A DNA stretch of 64,000 nucleotides from an uncultured bacterium (GTDB lineage Bacteria > Bacteroidota > Bacteroidia > Bacteroidales > Bacteroidaceae), in NCBI GenBank assembly GCA_905214795.1, contig CAJMNM010000015.1, positions 1 through 64,000 on the forward strand. The letters are read 5' to 3'. A model generated the notes under the pieces. The model was given only the letters and a program-made list of their open reading frames with translations, did not search any database and was not told the origin of the DNA. Shown here piece by piece: positions 27,794 through 37,106 of this stretch (within the stretch, counting starts at the first letter, position 1; every line of letters starts with the position of its first letter). The position numbers and the translations under genes are program-made.

Positions 27794-29023
27794 ATGCGAT
27801 TGATAGAAAGATTTCTGAAGTATGTACAGTTTGACACACAGTCAGACGATAACAGTAATGCGTGTCCCAGTACACAGGGACAAATGGTTTTTGCCCGTTA
27901 TTTAAAAGACGAATTGGAGGCTATTGGTATGCAGGATATAGTATTGGATGACAATGGATATCTTTATGCCACGTTGCCTTCGAATACGGAAAAGGATGTG
28001 CCGGTTATCGGTTTCATAGCACATATGGATACGTCACCTGATTGTTCCGGGGCAAATGTTCATCCACGGATTGTTGAAAGTTATGATGGCGGAGATATTG
28101 TATTGTCAGAAGCTGACGGGATAGTGACTTCGCCGCAATATTTCCCGGAATTGAAAGAGCATGTCGGTGAGGATTTGATTGTTACGGACGGGCATACTTT
28201 ATTGGGTGCTGACGATAAGGCCGGTGTTGCCGAAATAGTTGAGGCGATGGCTTATCTGACAGAACATCCTGAAATTAAACATGGTAAAATAAGGGTCGGG
28301 TTCAATCCCGATGAAGAGCTTGGTCGTGGCGCTCATTTATTTAATGTGGCACATTTTGGCTGTGATTGGGCTTATACCATGGATGGAGGTGAGATTGGAG
28401 AACTGGAGTTTGAGAATTTTAATGCAGCCTCTGCGAAAATAACCATTAAGGGATTGAGCGTTCATCCGGGATATGCAAAAAATAAGATGCGTAATGCCGC
28501 ACTGTTGGCTGCTGAATTTATCAGTATGATGCCGAAAGGACAGACTCCTCAGGAAACGGAAGGTTATGAAGGATTTTATCATTTGACGGATTTACAGGGA
28601 ACTGTTGAACATGCAAGCATTTCTTTTATTATCCGCGATCATGACCGTATCAAGTTTGAAGACCGTAAGGCAACGGTGTGCCAGATTGCAGAAAAAATGA
28701 ATGCTCATTATGGTAAAGGTGTTGTGACAGTTGAGTTGCACGATCAATATTATAATATGCGCGAAAAAGTAGAGCCAATGATGCATATTATTGACATAGC
28801 GTCTGAAGCTATGGAGAAGGCTGGTGTAACCTGTAAGATTAAGGCTATTCGTGGAGGTACAGACGGTGCACAACTGTCGTTTATGGGATTGCCCTGCCCA
28901 AATATATTTGCGGGTGGACTTAATTTTCACGGCCCTCATGAGTTTGTTTCTGTACAGAGCATGGATAAAGCTATGCGTACGATTGTGCAGATTGCCGCAT
29001 TAACGGCAGAAAGGGCTGAATAA
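27794..29023 (+). CDS. pepT: Peptidase T (tripeptide aminopeptidase)
   Basis: From ATG 27794 (MRLIERFLKYVQFDTQSDD) the product has 409 residues, the normal PepT length; an in-frame start at 27590 would add 68 unrelated residues and overlap the divergent gene. M20 metal-binding motifs are visible: GFIAHMDTSPD, LLGADDKAGVAEI and NPDEELGRGA, plus HPGYAKNKM in the dimerisation lid. PepT removes the N-terminal residue from tripeptides in the cytoplasm using two zinc ions. The antiporter gene follows after 2 bp, so the two are co-transcribed. Confidence 0.95.
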   Translation: MRLIERFLKYVQFDTQSDDNSNACPSTQGQMVFARYLKDELEAIGMQDIVLDDNGYLYATLPSNTEKDVPVIGFIAHMDTSPDCSGANVHPRIVESYDGGDIVLSEADGIVTSPQYFPELKEHVGEDLIVTDGHTLLGADDKAGVAEIVEAMAYLTEHPEIKHGKIRVGFNPDEELGRGAHLFNVAHFGCDWAYTMDGGEIGELEFENFNAASAKITIKGLSVHPGYAKNKMRNAALLAAEFISMMPKGQTPQETEGYEGFYHLTDLQGTVEHASISFIIRDHDRIKFEDRKATVCQIAEKMNAHYGKGVVTVELHDQYYNMREKVEPMMHIIDIASEAMEKAGVTCKIKAIRGGTDGAQLSFMGLPCPNIFAGGLNFHGPHEFVSVQSMDKAMRTIVQIAALTAERAE

Positions 29024-29025
29024 GA

Positions 29026-31302
29026 ATGGAATCAATACCAACATTGATACAGGATCTGGCGCTGATACTGGCTGTTGCCGGTGTGGTGACAATTGTGTTT
29101 AAAAAGTTGAAGCAACCTTTGGTGTTGGGATATATTGTGGCCGGCTTTATAGCCGGTCCACATTTTGTTTATACACCATCTGTCCACGATGTGAATAATA
29201 TAGATGTTTGGGCGCAAATAGGTATTATTGTACTGTTGTTTACACTGGGGTTGGAGTTCAGTTTCAAAAAAATCATCAAAATGGGAGGCGCGCCGGTTAT
29301 AGCAGCGTTGACTATCATTTTCTGTATGATGTTTTTGGGTAGTTCGGTTGGACACCTTTTTGGATGGAAACGGATGGATAGCATCTATCTGGGCGGTATG
29401 CTGGCAATGTCTTCTACTACTATTATATATAAGGCTTTTCAGGATTCGGGAGTATTAAAGCAACGTTTTGCCGGTTTGGTGTTAAGCGTGCTGATACTTG
29501 AAGATATATTGGCCATTGTGTTGATGGTTGTGCTTTCTACTTTGGCTGTCAGTCATAGTATAGAAGGAGGGGAGTTGTTATATGCGTTATTGCGTTTGGC
29601 TTTTTTCCTGGTGCTGTGGTTTGTCGTGGGCATGTATTTCCTGCCTTTGATATTACGGCGTTTCAAACGATTTTTAAATAATGAGACGTTACTTATCTTG
29701 TCTTTGGCGCTGTGTTTTGGGATGGCCGTTGTTGCTGTATATTCGGGATTCAGTGCGGCGTTCGGCGCTTTTGTAGTAGGGTCTATTCTGGCTGAAACAG
29801 TAGAGGCGGAACATATAGAACATCTGGTTTCGCCAATTAAAGATTTGTTTGGTGCCATATTCTTTGTGTCCGTAGGCATGCTTGTCGATCCGGATGTATT
29901 GTTGGAGTATACGGTGCCGGTACTGGTTATTGTATTGACCATTATTTTGGGGCAGGCGATATTTGGTTCTGCCGGTTTTATTCTGGCCGGTCAGCCTTTG
30001 AAGGAAGCAATGAAGTGTGGTTTCAGCATGTCGCAGATTGGTGAGTTTGCTTTTATCATAGCATCGTTGGGTACGTCGCTTGGAGTGACTAGTAGTTTCC
30101 TTTATCCGATAGTGGTTGCTGTCTCGGTAATTACGACTTTCACGACACCTTATATGCTTAAATTATCCGGTCCGGCCTATACGGCGGTATGTAAGGTCAT
30201 GCCTAAACCTTGGATTGCAGCGTTAGACCGTGTGGCTTCCGGTGGATTTACTGTAGGACATCCCGGAATGTGGAAGGCGTTGATAACTGCAATGATCAGA
30301 CAAATCGTTATTTTTTCCATACTTTGTACATCAATTATTACGATTTCCTTCCAGTTCTTTTTACCGTTTATGAGAGGTGTGTTACCTCACTGGTGGGCTA
30401 ACGCTGTATGTGGCGTGGTGACGCTTTTGGCTTTATCGCCTTTTTTACGGGGTATCATGGCACGTGGACGACGCTCTTCTTTATTTATTCAATTATGGAA
30501 AGAAAGTCGTAGTAATCGATTGCCCTTGATATTTACACTGATTGTCAGAGGTGTTGTGGTTTGTGCATTCGTGTTTTATATAGTCCGCTTTTTAGTACCG
30601 TTTGCCGATGCTTTGTTGTTGGTTGTGGCAATGTTTATAGTTGTAGCTATTTTGCTGTCCCGTCGTTTGAAGCGTAATTCCATACAGATGGAAAAGGTCT
30701 TTATGGAGAATCTGCGTAGCCGTGAATTATATGACAGGCAAACCGGGAAAATCAAGCCGGGATATGCAGATAGATTGTTGAGTAGAGATTTGCATTTGGC
30801 AGATTTTGAGGTGCCGGCCGAATCTATTTGGGGAGGGCGGTTATTGAAGGATTTGAACTTAGGCCATCGCTTTAACGTGAATATTGCTTCTATAATCAGA
30901 GGAGAAAGACGTATCAATATACCACGTGGAGATGACCGTTTATATCCGGGTGATCATCTTCAGGTTATCGGTACCGATCAGCAAATTGGTCTGTTTGGTC
31001 AGGCTTTGGATCAGACTAGAATCTTAGAGACTGATGAATCTGGGCATGACGATGTTGAGCGTGAGATGCTTTTAAAGCAGCTGGTAATAGAAGACGGATC
31101 GGAATTTGTCGGTGAGAAACTGAAGGATAGCGGATTGAGAAACCGTTATCATTGTATGATTGTGGGTTATGAGACGCCAGACGGTATATTGGAAAAGCCG
31201 GATGCCGAACGTGTGTTTCAAGTGGGTGATATCGTTTGGGTGGTAGGAGAGAGAAAAGCCTTACATGAGTTGATGGCTCTTTCACCGGTCTCTAAATCGT
31301 GA
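29026..31302 (+). CDS. CPA2-family monovalent cation:proton antiporter (KefB/YbaL-like) with TrkA-C domains
   Basis: The 758-residue protein has about 12-14 membrane helices in the first 540 residues, starting LALILAVAGVVTIVFKKLKQPLVLGYIVAG, which is the usual CPA2 opening. SPIKDLFGAIFFVSVGMLVDP is the conserved core-helix motif. The C-terminal part carries two TrkA-C/RCK_C-like modules (about 590-665 and 680-750, with GDHLQVIG and GDIVWVVG). It probably exchanges K+ or Na+ for H+ and is gated by a small ligand; the ion is not predictable. No NAD-binding TrkA-N domain is evident. It ends in the hairpin at 31322. Confidence 0.9.
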   Translation: MESIPTLIQDLALILAVAGVVTIVFKKLKQPLVLGYIVAGFIAGPHFVYTPSVHDVNNIDVWAQIGIIVLLFTLGLEFSFKKIIKMGGAPVIAALTIIFCMMFLGSSVGHLFGWKRMDSIYLGGMLAMSSTTIIYKAFQDSGVLKQRFAGLVLSVLILEDILAIVLMVVLSTLAVSHSIEGGELLYALLRLAFFLVLWFVVGMYFLPLILRRFKRFLNNETLLILSLALCFGMAVVAVYSGFSAAFGAFVVGSILAETVEAEHIEHLVSPIKDLFGAIFFVSVGMLVDPDVLLEYTVPVLVIVLTIILGQAIFGSAGFILAGQPLKEAMKCGFSMSQIGEFAFIIASLGTSLGVTSSFLYPIVVAVSVITTFTTPYMLKLSGPAYTAVCKVMPKPWIAALDRVASGGFTVGHPGMWKALITAMIRQIVIFSILCTSIITISFQFFLPFMRGVLPHWWANAVCGVVTLLALSPFLRGIMARGRRSSLFIQLWKESRSNRLPLIFTLIVRGVVVCAFVFYIVRFLVPFADALLLVVAMFIVVAILLSRRLKRNSIQMEKVFMENLRSRELYDRQTGKIKPGYADRLLSRDLHLADFEVPAESIWGGRLLKDLNLGHRFNVNIASIIRGERRINIPRGDDRLYPGDHLQVIGTDQQIGLFGQALDQTRILETDESGHDDVEREMLLKQLVIEDGSEFVGEKLKDSGLRNRYHCMIVGYETPDGILEKPDAERVFQVGDIVWVVGERKALHELMALSPVSKS

Positions 31303-31321
31303 GATTGCTGTATAGTAAATA

Positions 31322-31352
31322 AAAAAAGAAGCGCTTTAAGCGCTTCTTTTTT
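31322..31352. terminator. Bidirectional terminator between antiporter and hslR
   Basis: AAAAAAGAAGCGCTT pairs with AAGCGCTTCTTTTTT (to 31352) with a 1-base loop overlap; A and T runs flank it on both strands. Confidence 0.85.
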
Positions 31353-31392
31353 ATTATAATAGAATCATGAATAGACTGATGGCATTTATTGC

Positions 31393-31842
31393 TTATTCTT
31401 CGTTGTCAGTCAGTTCGTCGTCATCTTCGTCATTCATGTCAAAATCAAAGAGAAGATCGTCAAGATATTCAGGCGTAGTAAACTGTTCCAGACTTCGCCT
31501 GTCTTTTTTGGTCGGTCGTCCTGTGCCACGTGCGCGATTTACAAATCCGCTTATCCGGTTCATTTCCAGTAGCTCGTATTGTTCCGGAGGTGTTACATTC
31601 TCCAGAATTTCGGGAATAAGTTTGGCACCGACACGTTTTTCTATACACTGTTTGACTTTGAATGAATAAGTGACAGGTGGTTTCCTGACGTTGATAATAT
31701 CGCCGGCTTTTATTGTGCGTGAAGGCTTAAGTTGCGCGCCGTTCATGCTGATCTGTCCTTTTTTGCAGGCAGCCGCCGCCATGGAACGGGTTTTGAATAT
31801 GCGGGCTGCCCATAACCATTTGTCAATTCTTGCTTCGCTCAT
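31393..31842 (-). CDS. hslR: S4-domain RNA-binding protein, HSP15-like
   Basis: The 149-residue protein starts RIDKWLWAARIFKTRSMA, the typical S4 RNA-binding domain of HSP15, and has the second half GQISMNGAQLKPSRTIKAGD. The tail is strongly acidic (FDMNDEDDDELTDNEE). HSP15 binds stalled 50S subunits with attached peptidyl-tRNA and helps recycle them. Lying 15 bp after pth, which frees peptidyl-tRNA, fits that role. It is the last gene of rplY-pth-hslR. The symbol is by family resemblance. Confidence 0.88.
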   Translation of the reverse strand: MSEARIDKWLWAARIFKTRSMAAAACKKGQISMNGAQLKPSRTIKAGDIINVRKPPVTYSFKVKQCIEKRVGAKLIPEILENVTPPEQYELLEMNRISGFVNRARGTGRPTKKDRRSLEQFTTPEYLDDLLFDFDMNDEDDDELTDNEE

Positions 31843-31857
31843 AAATGGGTTACGCTA

Positions 31858-32421
31858 TTATTTTTTATTGAATTGGTTCATGGTGATCTGAATACCTGCC
31901 AGGCAGAAACTTTTAATCATTTCGCCAGCCATGGTGACACGTTCGTCCATGGTCTTGAGGTCTTCTTCAGTGAATTGTCCCAATACATAGTCAACTTGTC
32001 CGCCGCGGGGAAATTCATTGCCGATACCGAATCGTAATCTGGCATAGGCTTGGGTCGCCAGTACTGAAGCGATATTTTTAAGTCCGTTGTGGCCTCCATC
32101 GCTTCCGCCCGGTTTCAGACGCAAGGCTCCAAATGGTAAAGATAAATCATCAACAACAATAAGAATACGCTCCAAAGGAATGTTTTCTTTATTCATCCAA
32201 TATCTTACGGCATTTCCACTTAGATTCATGTATGTAGAAGGCTTGAGGAGAAGCAGCTGTTGGCCTTTGACAGAGAGGGTGGTGACCGCTCCGTATCGCT
32301 TATCCTCAAAAACGAGATTGGACGCCTTAGCTAAGGCGTCCAATACTCTGAATCCTATATTGTGGCGGGTACCATCGTATTCGCTACCAATGTTGCCCAA
32401 GCCGACAATTAAATATTTCAT
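31858..32421 (-). CDS. pth: Peptidyl-tRNA hydrolase
   Basis: The 187-residue enzyme shows the classic motifs GLGNIGSEYDGTRHNIGF (catalytic His20), FLKPSTYMNLSG-type KPSTYMNLSGNAV, and GGSDGGHNGLKNI. It cleaves the ester between peptide and tRNA after ribosome drop-off. It lies between rplY and hslR with gaps of 11 and 15 bp, a common translation-related cluster. Confidence 0.97.
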   Translation of the reverse strand: MKYLIVGLGNIGSEYDGTRHNIGFRVLDALAKASNLVFEDKRYGAVTTLSVKGQQLLLLKPSTYMNLSGNAVRYWMNKENIPLERILIVVDDLSLPFGALRLKPGGSDGGHNGLKNIASVLATQAYARLRFGIGNEFPRGGQVDYVLGQFTEEDLKTMDERVTMAGEMIKSFCLAGIQITMNQFNKK

Positions 32422-32432
32422 CTAAGCGTAGA

Positions 32433-33026
32433 TTACTTATCGCTTGTTGCAGCTGCCTTAGCACCACGAGTCATCTTAACCTGGCAAACTACAACTTCTT
32501 TGCTTGTAATCAGTTCCAAACCGTCGAAATGCAACTCGCCAACTTTGATTGTCTTACCAAGACCCAAGTTGGTTACATCAATTTCCAAACGTTCAGGGAT
32601 GCTGGTATAAACAGCTTTTACTTTCAATTTACGAACAGATGCAGCCAGACGACCACCGGCTTTAACACCAGCTGCCAAACCTGTTAACTTGATAGGAACT
32701 TCCATTACGATAGGTTTAGTATCGGTAATTTCGTAGAAGTCAACATGCATTACAGTATCCTTTACTGGGTGGAACTGTATTTCTTTCAAAATAGCTTTGC
32801 AAGTTTTGCCGTCGATGTTCAGGTTTACACTGTAGATATCCGGAGAGTAAATCAAGTTACGCAATTCGTCATTTGTAGCTGTGAATGACAATGCTACAGG
32901 AAGACCTTTTTCGTCTTTAGCTTCACCATACAAGTTACATGGAACTGCATTTGCCTTACGGATTTCGCGAGTGGCTTTTTTGCCTGTTGCGGTTCTAATC
33001 GTACCGTTTACGTTAATTTCTTTCAT
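32433..33026 (-). CDS. rplY: 50S ribosomal protein L25 (general stress protein CTC type)
   Basis: The 197-residue protein has an N-terminal L25 domain (RTATGKKATREIRKANAVPCNLYG) that binds 5S rRNA and a C-terminal beta TL5/CTC domain (VEVP-like MEVPIKLTGLAAGVKAGG). It is the long, two-domain form. The gene leads the operon and has the promoter at 33123-33154. Confidence 0.95.
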   Translation of the reverse strand: MKEINVNGTIRTATGKKATREIRKANAVPCNLYGEAKDEKGLPVALSFTATNDELRNLIYSPDIYSVNLNIDGKTCKAILKEIQFHPVKDTVMHVDFYEITDTKPIVMEVPIKLTGLAAGVKAGGRLAASVRKLKVKAVYTSIPERLEIDVTNLGLGKTIKVGELHFDGLELITSKEVVVCQVKMTRGAKAAATSDK

Positions 33027-33122
33027 TTTTGATAATTTTTTGTGTTACTCTAAATTAAGTGATTTTGCTTAATTCGCCATCACACGATGCGCAGCATCAG
33101 GTGCGTGCCTCTAAAAGCGGTG

Positions 33123-33154
33123 CAAAGGTACGCTTTTTTATGTTAATCTGCAAG
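33123..33154 (-). promoter_or_regulatory. Bacteroidales promoter for rplY-pth-hslR
   Basis: On the minus strand CTTG (33151-33154), 20 bp, TACCTTTG (33123-33130). The -7 box is perfect; the -33 has one mismatch. The leader is about 90 nt. Confidence 0.7.
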
Positions 33155-33171
33155 TCTTAGGGCTTGTTTTC

Positions 33172-33510
33172 TCAGAAATCAAGGTCTATTTTAATGTCTC
33201 CGCGTTCTTCCTGCTGTGTCCTTGCCTGAGGATGGCCTTGTTCTTTTTCTATGAATCCGATAGCTTCTTGCAATCCCTTCATGAAATTGTCGAAATCTTC
33301 CTGGTACAAGAATATTTTGTGTTTCTCAAAATTTACGGTCGGCATGTCGCTGTCGCCGCTGATTACTTTCTTACTTTCAGTAATTGCCAGAAACATTTCA
33401 TCTTTCCTGTTCTTTTTAACATCCACATAGTAAATCCGTTTTCCGGCCTTGACAGCCTTGGAAAAGACGATGTCTTTGTCGGTTTCATTGTTTTTCATAA
33501 TCTCCTCCAT
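33172..33510 (-). CDS. PUR-alpha-like nucleic-acid-binding protein (DUF3276)
   Basis: The 112-residue protein has the single PUR repeat of Bacteroidetes DUF3276: FSKAVKAGKRIYYVDVKKNRKDEMFLAITESKK followed by a second beta/helix part (KHKIFLYQEDFDNFMKGLQEAIGFI). Homologues bind single-stranded DNA or RNA; the cellular role is not known. A second in-frame Met at residue 5 is also possible as a start. It is monocistronic and divergent from nusB. Confidence 0.85.
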   Translation of the reverse strand: MEEIMKNNETDKDIVFSKAVKAGKRIYYVDVKKNRKDEMFLAITESKKVISGDSDMPTVNFEKHKIFLYQEDFDNFMKGLQEAIGFIEKEQGHPQARTQQEERGDIKIDLDF

Positions 33511-33618
33511 GGTATAAATTCGGTTATGGTATTACTTAATTATTCGCCAAAATTGACGATATTTTTTAAAACTTCCAAAAAAAAAAGGCAAAAGATTCGC
33601 TTTTCTATATAAAATGAG

Positions 33619-33626
33619 TAATTTTG
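33619..33626 (+). promoter_or_regulatory. -7 promoter box for nusB operon
   Basis: TAATTTTG matches TAnnTTTG exactly, 28 bp before the nusB ATG. No clear -33 TTTG is seen. Confidence 0.5.
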
Positions 33627-33654
33627 CACTATTAATTATTGTAGGGGCCGAGTT

Positions 33655-34581
33655 ATGATTAACAGAGAAATCATTCGATTAAAGATTGTTCAGATAACAT
33701 ACGCTTATTATCAGAATGACGGGAAAAATATTGATACAGCGGAGAAGGAATTATTTTTCAGCCTGGCTAAGGCTTATGATCTTTATAACTATCTGTTGTT
33801 GTTGATGGTTGAAATAAATCGGATTGCCGTCCGAGGAGTTGAAACTGCGCAGAATCGTTATAATAGAATTCATGAAGGTGAAATTCCTAGCCGCAAGTTT
33901 ATAGAAAACCGTTTCATTAATCAGTTGGAAGTAAACAAACAGTTACTTGACTTTCAGGAAACCCAGAAGAAGAATTGGGTAGACGAGGAAAGTCTGGTGC
34001 GTTCCTTGTATAAGGAAATTGAAGCTACTGATTATTATAAGGAATATATGGCTTCGTCGGAATCTTCTTATGCAGAAGATAGGGAATTATGGCGTAAGAT
34101 ATATAAGAATATTATTTGCAATAACGAGAAACTTGACAGCGTTTTGGAGGATATGAGTCTCTATTGGAACGATGACAAGGATATTGTAGATACGTTCGTG
34201 CTTAAAACCATTAAGCGTTTTGATGAAAGTAAAGGCGCAAATCAGGAACTACTTCCCGAATTTAAGGATGAAGAAGACCGTGAGTTTGCACATCGCTTGT
34301 TCCGCAATTCTTTGTTGAATGCGGATTATTATCGTAAATTAATCGGTGAGCATACCAAAAACTGGGAGTTTAACCGTATTGCGTTGATGGATTTGATTAT
34401 CATGCAGATTGCATTGGCTGAAATCCAAAGCTTTCCTGATATACCGTTGAACGTGACGCTTAACGAATATGTGGATATAGCTAAAATGTACAGCACACCA
34501 AAGAGCGGTGCTTACGTTAATGGTCTGCTGGATAATATCGCCAAAAAACTGATTGCAGAAAATAAAATAACCAAAAAATAA
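33655..34581 (+). CDS. nusB: Transcription antitermination factor NusB (long form)
   Basis: The 308-residue protein is about twice the length of E. coli NusB but normal for Bacteroidetes. The NusB fold is in the last 100 or so residues (FAHRLFRNSLLNADYYRKLI, NRIALMDLIIMQIALAEIQSFPDIPLNVTLNEYVDIAK, GAYVNGLLDNIAKKL). The N-terminal half is helical. NusB with NusE binds boxA RNA in rRNA transcription. It starts the cluster nusB-yajC-ybbR-coaE. Confidence 0.93.
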   Translation: MINREIIRLKIVQITYAYYQNDGKNIDTAEKELFFSLAKAYDLYNYLLLLMVEINRIAVRGVETAQNRYNRIHEGEIPSRKFIENRFINQLEVNKQLLDFQETQKKNWVDEESLVRSLYKEIEATDYYKEYMASSESSYAEDRELWRKIYKNIICNNEKLDSVLEDMSLYWNDDKDIVDTFVLKTIKRFDESKGANQELLPEFKDEEDREFAHRLFRNSLLNADYYRKLIGEHTKNWEFNRIALMDLIIMQIALAEIQSFPDIPLNVTLNEYVDIAKMYSTPKSGAYVNGLLDNIAKKLIAENKITKK

Positions 34582-34600
34582 TCTATAAACCGAAAACAAC

Positions 34601-34921
34601 ATGAATGTACTGACAATTTTATTGCAAGCACAGCAAGGAGGTAGCGGAATGTCAATGATTATCATGATGGTAGTGATTTTTGCCATTATGTATTTCTTTA
34701 TGATACGTCCGCAGAACAAGAAACAGAAAGAAATTCAGAATTTCCGTAATAGCATTGCACCTGGTCAGGATATTGTTACTGCAGGAGGAATCTATGGTAA
34801 AGTGAAGGAAGTAAACGATGCAGACAACACTCTGATGGTAGAGATTGCTTCCGGAGTGAAAATTAAAATATCAAAGAATTCTGTTTATGCCGGTGCACCT
34901 GCCGAAACGCCCGGTAAGTAA
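34601..34921 (+). CDS. yajC: Preprotein translocase subunit YajC
   Basis: The 106-residue protein has one membrane helix (about 15-35, MIIMMVVIFAIMYFFMIRPQNKKQKE) with the RPQ.K motif just after it and a small beta-rich cytoplasmic domain (DIVTAGGIYGKVKEV). YajC associates with SecDF in the secretion machinery. It lies 19 bp after nusB and 8 bp before the YbbR gene. Confidence 0.95.
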   Translation: MNVLTILLQAQQGGSGMSMIIMMVVIFAIMYFFMIRPQNKKQKEIQNFRNSIAPGQDIVTAGGIYGKVKEVNDADNTLMVEIASGVKIKISKNSVYAGAPAETPGK

Positions 34922-34929
34922 CCGTATTG

Positions 34930-35931
34930 ATGGATACGCTGAAATATAAGAAATATCTGTTAAAGATCAGAAACGCCTTGTTAAGTCAGAAATTCAGGGA
35001 GTTTCTGTTCTTTTTGTTTTTTATGCTTGTATCTGCCTCATTTTGGTTGTTACAGGCTTTAAACGATACGTTTGATGTGGAACTGCGTTTTCCGCTCAAA
35101 CTAACAGAGGTACCCTCAAATGTTGTAATTACTTCGGATTTACCAACAGAATTAGGTGTTGTTGTCAGAGATAAGGGACTTGTAATGGTGCGTTATCTTT
35201 ATGGTCATAAGATGGCACCGTTGACTGTTGATTATAAAGATTTTGATGACGGTATGATATCAGGTCGCGTATTGGTGCCAATGAAGGATATTCAAAACCG
35301 TGTTCAAAGTCAGTTGGCTTCTTCCACTAAGATTGTGTCTCTCCGTCCTGATACATTGGAGTTTTATTTTAATCGGGGAGCAAAGAAAAAAATTCCGGTA
35401 CGTTTGGCCGGAGTGATAGAAACGTCTCCGGAATATTATGTTGACAGAATTAAATGTTCACCAGATTCTGTGACAGTTTTTGCTCCGCTTGATATATTGG
35501 ATACAATAACGGCGGCTGTGGTGACTCCGTTTCATGTTACCAATCTTTCTGCCAATACAAAATATCAGCGTAGCTTACAGAAAGTAAGAGGTGCCAAATT
35601 TGTACCTTCACAAGTGGATGTGGATTTAAGGGTAGATTTATATACGGAGAAAACAGTTGAAGTGCCTGTTGTCGGTATAAATTTCCCGGCTAGTAAGGAT
35701 TTACGTACATTCCCGTCTAAGGTTACGGTTAAGTTTAGAGTCGGAATGAGTCAGTTTAAGAATGTTACAGCCGATGATTTTGTGATAGCCGTTTCTTATG
35801 AAGAGTTGATGGAAAACAAAATGTCTAAGGTGGCGCTTCATCTGAAGTCAATGCCCGAAGGGGTTTCTAATGTCAGCATACAGCCTGAAGAGGTGGATTA
35901 TCTTATTGAGCAGATTGATGATGAAGAGTAA
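34930..35931 (+). CDS. YbbR-like domain protein (CdaR-type)
   Basis: From ATG 34930 the protein has 333 residues; a TTG three bases earlier is also open. A membrane helix (about 18-38, FREFLFFLFFMLVSASFWLLQAL) is followed by an extracytoplasmic part with YbbR-like beta repeats (FPLKLTEVPSNVV, KKIPVRLAGVIETSPEY, KTVEVPVVGINFP). In Firmicutes such proteins regulate the cyclic-di-AMP synthase; no cdaA is next to it here. The end overlaps coaE by 11 bp, which suggests translational coupling. Confidence 0.88.
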   Translation: MDTLKYKKYLLKIRNALLSQKFREFLFFLFFMLVSASFWLLQALNDTFDVELRFPLKLTEVPSNVVITSDLPTELGVVVRDKGLVMVRYLYGHKMAPLTVDYKDFDDGMISGRVLVPMKDIQNRVQSQLASSTKIVSLRPDTLEFYFNRGAKKKIPVRLAGVIETSPEYYVDRIKCSPDSVTVFAPLDILDTITAAVVTPFHVTNLSANTKYQRSLQKVRGAKFVPSQVDVDLRVDLYTEKTVEVPVVGINFPASKDLRTFPSKVTVKFRVGMSQFKNVTADDFVIAVSYEELMENKMSKVALHLKSMPEGVSNVSIQPEEVDYLIEQIDDEE

Positions 35932-36514
35932 ACAGGTTATAATCGGTCTTACGGGAGGTATAGGTAGCGGAAAAAGTTATGTGGCCCGTTTGTTGGAACA
36001 GAAAGGTTATCCGGTTTATTATACTGATGACGAGGCAAAACGTCTGATGTTGCAGAGTGATGATATTAAAACGCAACTCAAAGGCTTATTGGGCGATGAT
36101 GTTTATTTGCCGGATGGGCAATTAAATAAAAAAAAGCTTGCAGCTTATTTGTTTTGTGAAAAATCCCATGCAGATAAAATCAATGCGATTGTGCATCCGG
36201 TTGTCAGAAAAGATTTTCTTGGTTGGGTAGAACGTCAGCAGGCACCGGTTCTAATAATGGAATGTGCGATACTTTTCGAGTCGGGATTTAATGATTTGGT
36301 AACGGTTGTTGTTGCTGTTTCTGCGCCCGAAAATATTCGACTGTTGCGGATTATGTCGCGTGACCATTGTTCGTCAGAGCAGGCTTTGGCGCGGATAAAT
36401 TCACAATATGATGAGGCAGAAAGATGTCGTCGGGCCGACTTTGTTTTGCTAAACGATGGGGAGCAAGACGTATATACGGCAACAGATAAAATCCTTAAAC
36501 AGATAAATCCTTAA
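35921..36514 (+). CDS. coaE: Dephospho-CoA kinase
   Basis: Starting at ATG 35921 the enzyme has 197 residues and opens MKSKQVIIGLTGGIGSGKS, with the P-loop at about 12-19. TDDEAKRLM and HPVVRKDF are typical CoaE motifs. It phosphorylates dephospho-CoA to CoA, the last step of CoA synthesis. ATG 35918 directly before is an equal choice; the longer frame from 35870 would overlap ybbR deeply and add no conserved sequence. Confidence 0.95.
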   Translation: MKSKQVIIGLTGGIGSGKSYVARLLEQKGYPVYYTDDEAKRLMLQSDDIKTQLKGLLGDDVYLPDGQLNKKKLAAYLFCEKSHADKINAIVHPVVRKDFLGWVERQQAPVLIMECAILFESGFNDLVTVVVAVSAPENIRLLRIMSRDHCSSEQALARINSQYDEAERCRRADFVLLNDGEQDVYTATDKILKQINP

Positions 36515-36533
36515 GTTTTTTTAGAAATAAGAT

Positions 36534-36565
36534 TTTGAAGATAAGGTTATGAAGGCTTATCTTTG
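36534..36565 (+). promoter_or_regulatory. Bacteroidales promoter for the DUF5606 gene
   Basis: TTTG (36534-36537), 20 bp, TATCTTTG (36558-36565): a perfect match, giving a leader of about 30 nt. Confidence 0.85.
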
Positions 36566-36603
36566 TGTTTGTTTTTGAATTACAACAATAGATATATATT
36601 AAA

Positions 36604-37044
36604 ATGTTAGAAACGATTTTAGCTATTTCCGGAAAACCGGGATTGTACAGATTAGTGTCTCGCGGCAACAGAAGCCTGATTGTAGAGACTATTGATGAGG
36701 CAAAAAAGAGAATGCCGGCATTTGCTGCTGACAAGGTGATTTCACTGGCTGATATTGCTATGTATACCGATGATGAAGAAGTGCCTTTGCGACAGGTGCT
36801 CAAATCAGTAAAAGAAAAAGAAGGTGGCCAGCCTGTATCTTTTGATTATAAGAAAGCAAATCGCGATGAGCTTGCTGCTTATTTTGCAGAAATACTTCCT
36901 AATTATGATCGCGATCGTGTGTATCCTACAGATATTAAGAAGTTGCTCAGTTGGTATAATATTCTGGTAAAGGCCGGTCTTGATAATTTTGACGAGACCT
37001 TGGCACCGACGGATGGTGACAATATAGCAGATAGGGCAGAGTAA
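36604..37044 (+). CDS. DUF5606 domain protein
   Basis: The 146-residue protein fits the Bacteroidetes DUF5606 family: LETILAISGKPGLYRLVSRGNRSLIVE at the start, then PLRQVLKSVKEKEGG, and LLSWYNILVKAGLDNF near the end. It lacks a signal peptide or membrane helix, so it is cytoplasmic. The function is unknown; the small beta-barrel-like N-terminus suggests an RNA- or protein-binding role, which is a guess. It has its own promoter and terminator. Confidence 0.85.
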   Translation: MLETILAISGKPGLYRLVSRGNRSLIVETIDEAKKRMPAFAADKVISLADIAMYTDDEEVPLRQVLKSVKEKEGGQPVSFDYKKANRDELAAYFAEILPNYDRDRVYPTDIKKLLSWYNILVKAGLDNFDETLAPTDGDNIADRAE

Positions 37045-37080
37045 ACATTAATGTATATATAAAGATTCTGGAATTTTTAT

Positions 37081-37106
37081 AAACAGAGGGTATTCCCTCT
37101 GTTTTT
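37081..37106 (+). terminator. Terminator after the DUF5606 gene
   Basis: AAACAGAGGG and CCCTCTGTTTTTT form an 8-10 bp stem over a 4-base loop with a T run. Confidence 0.85.
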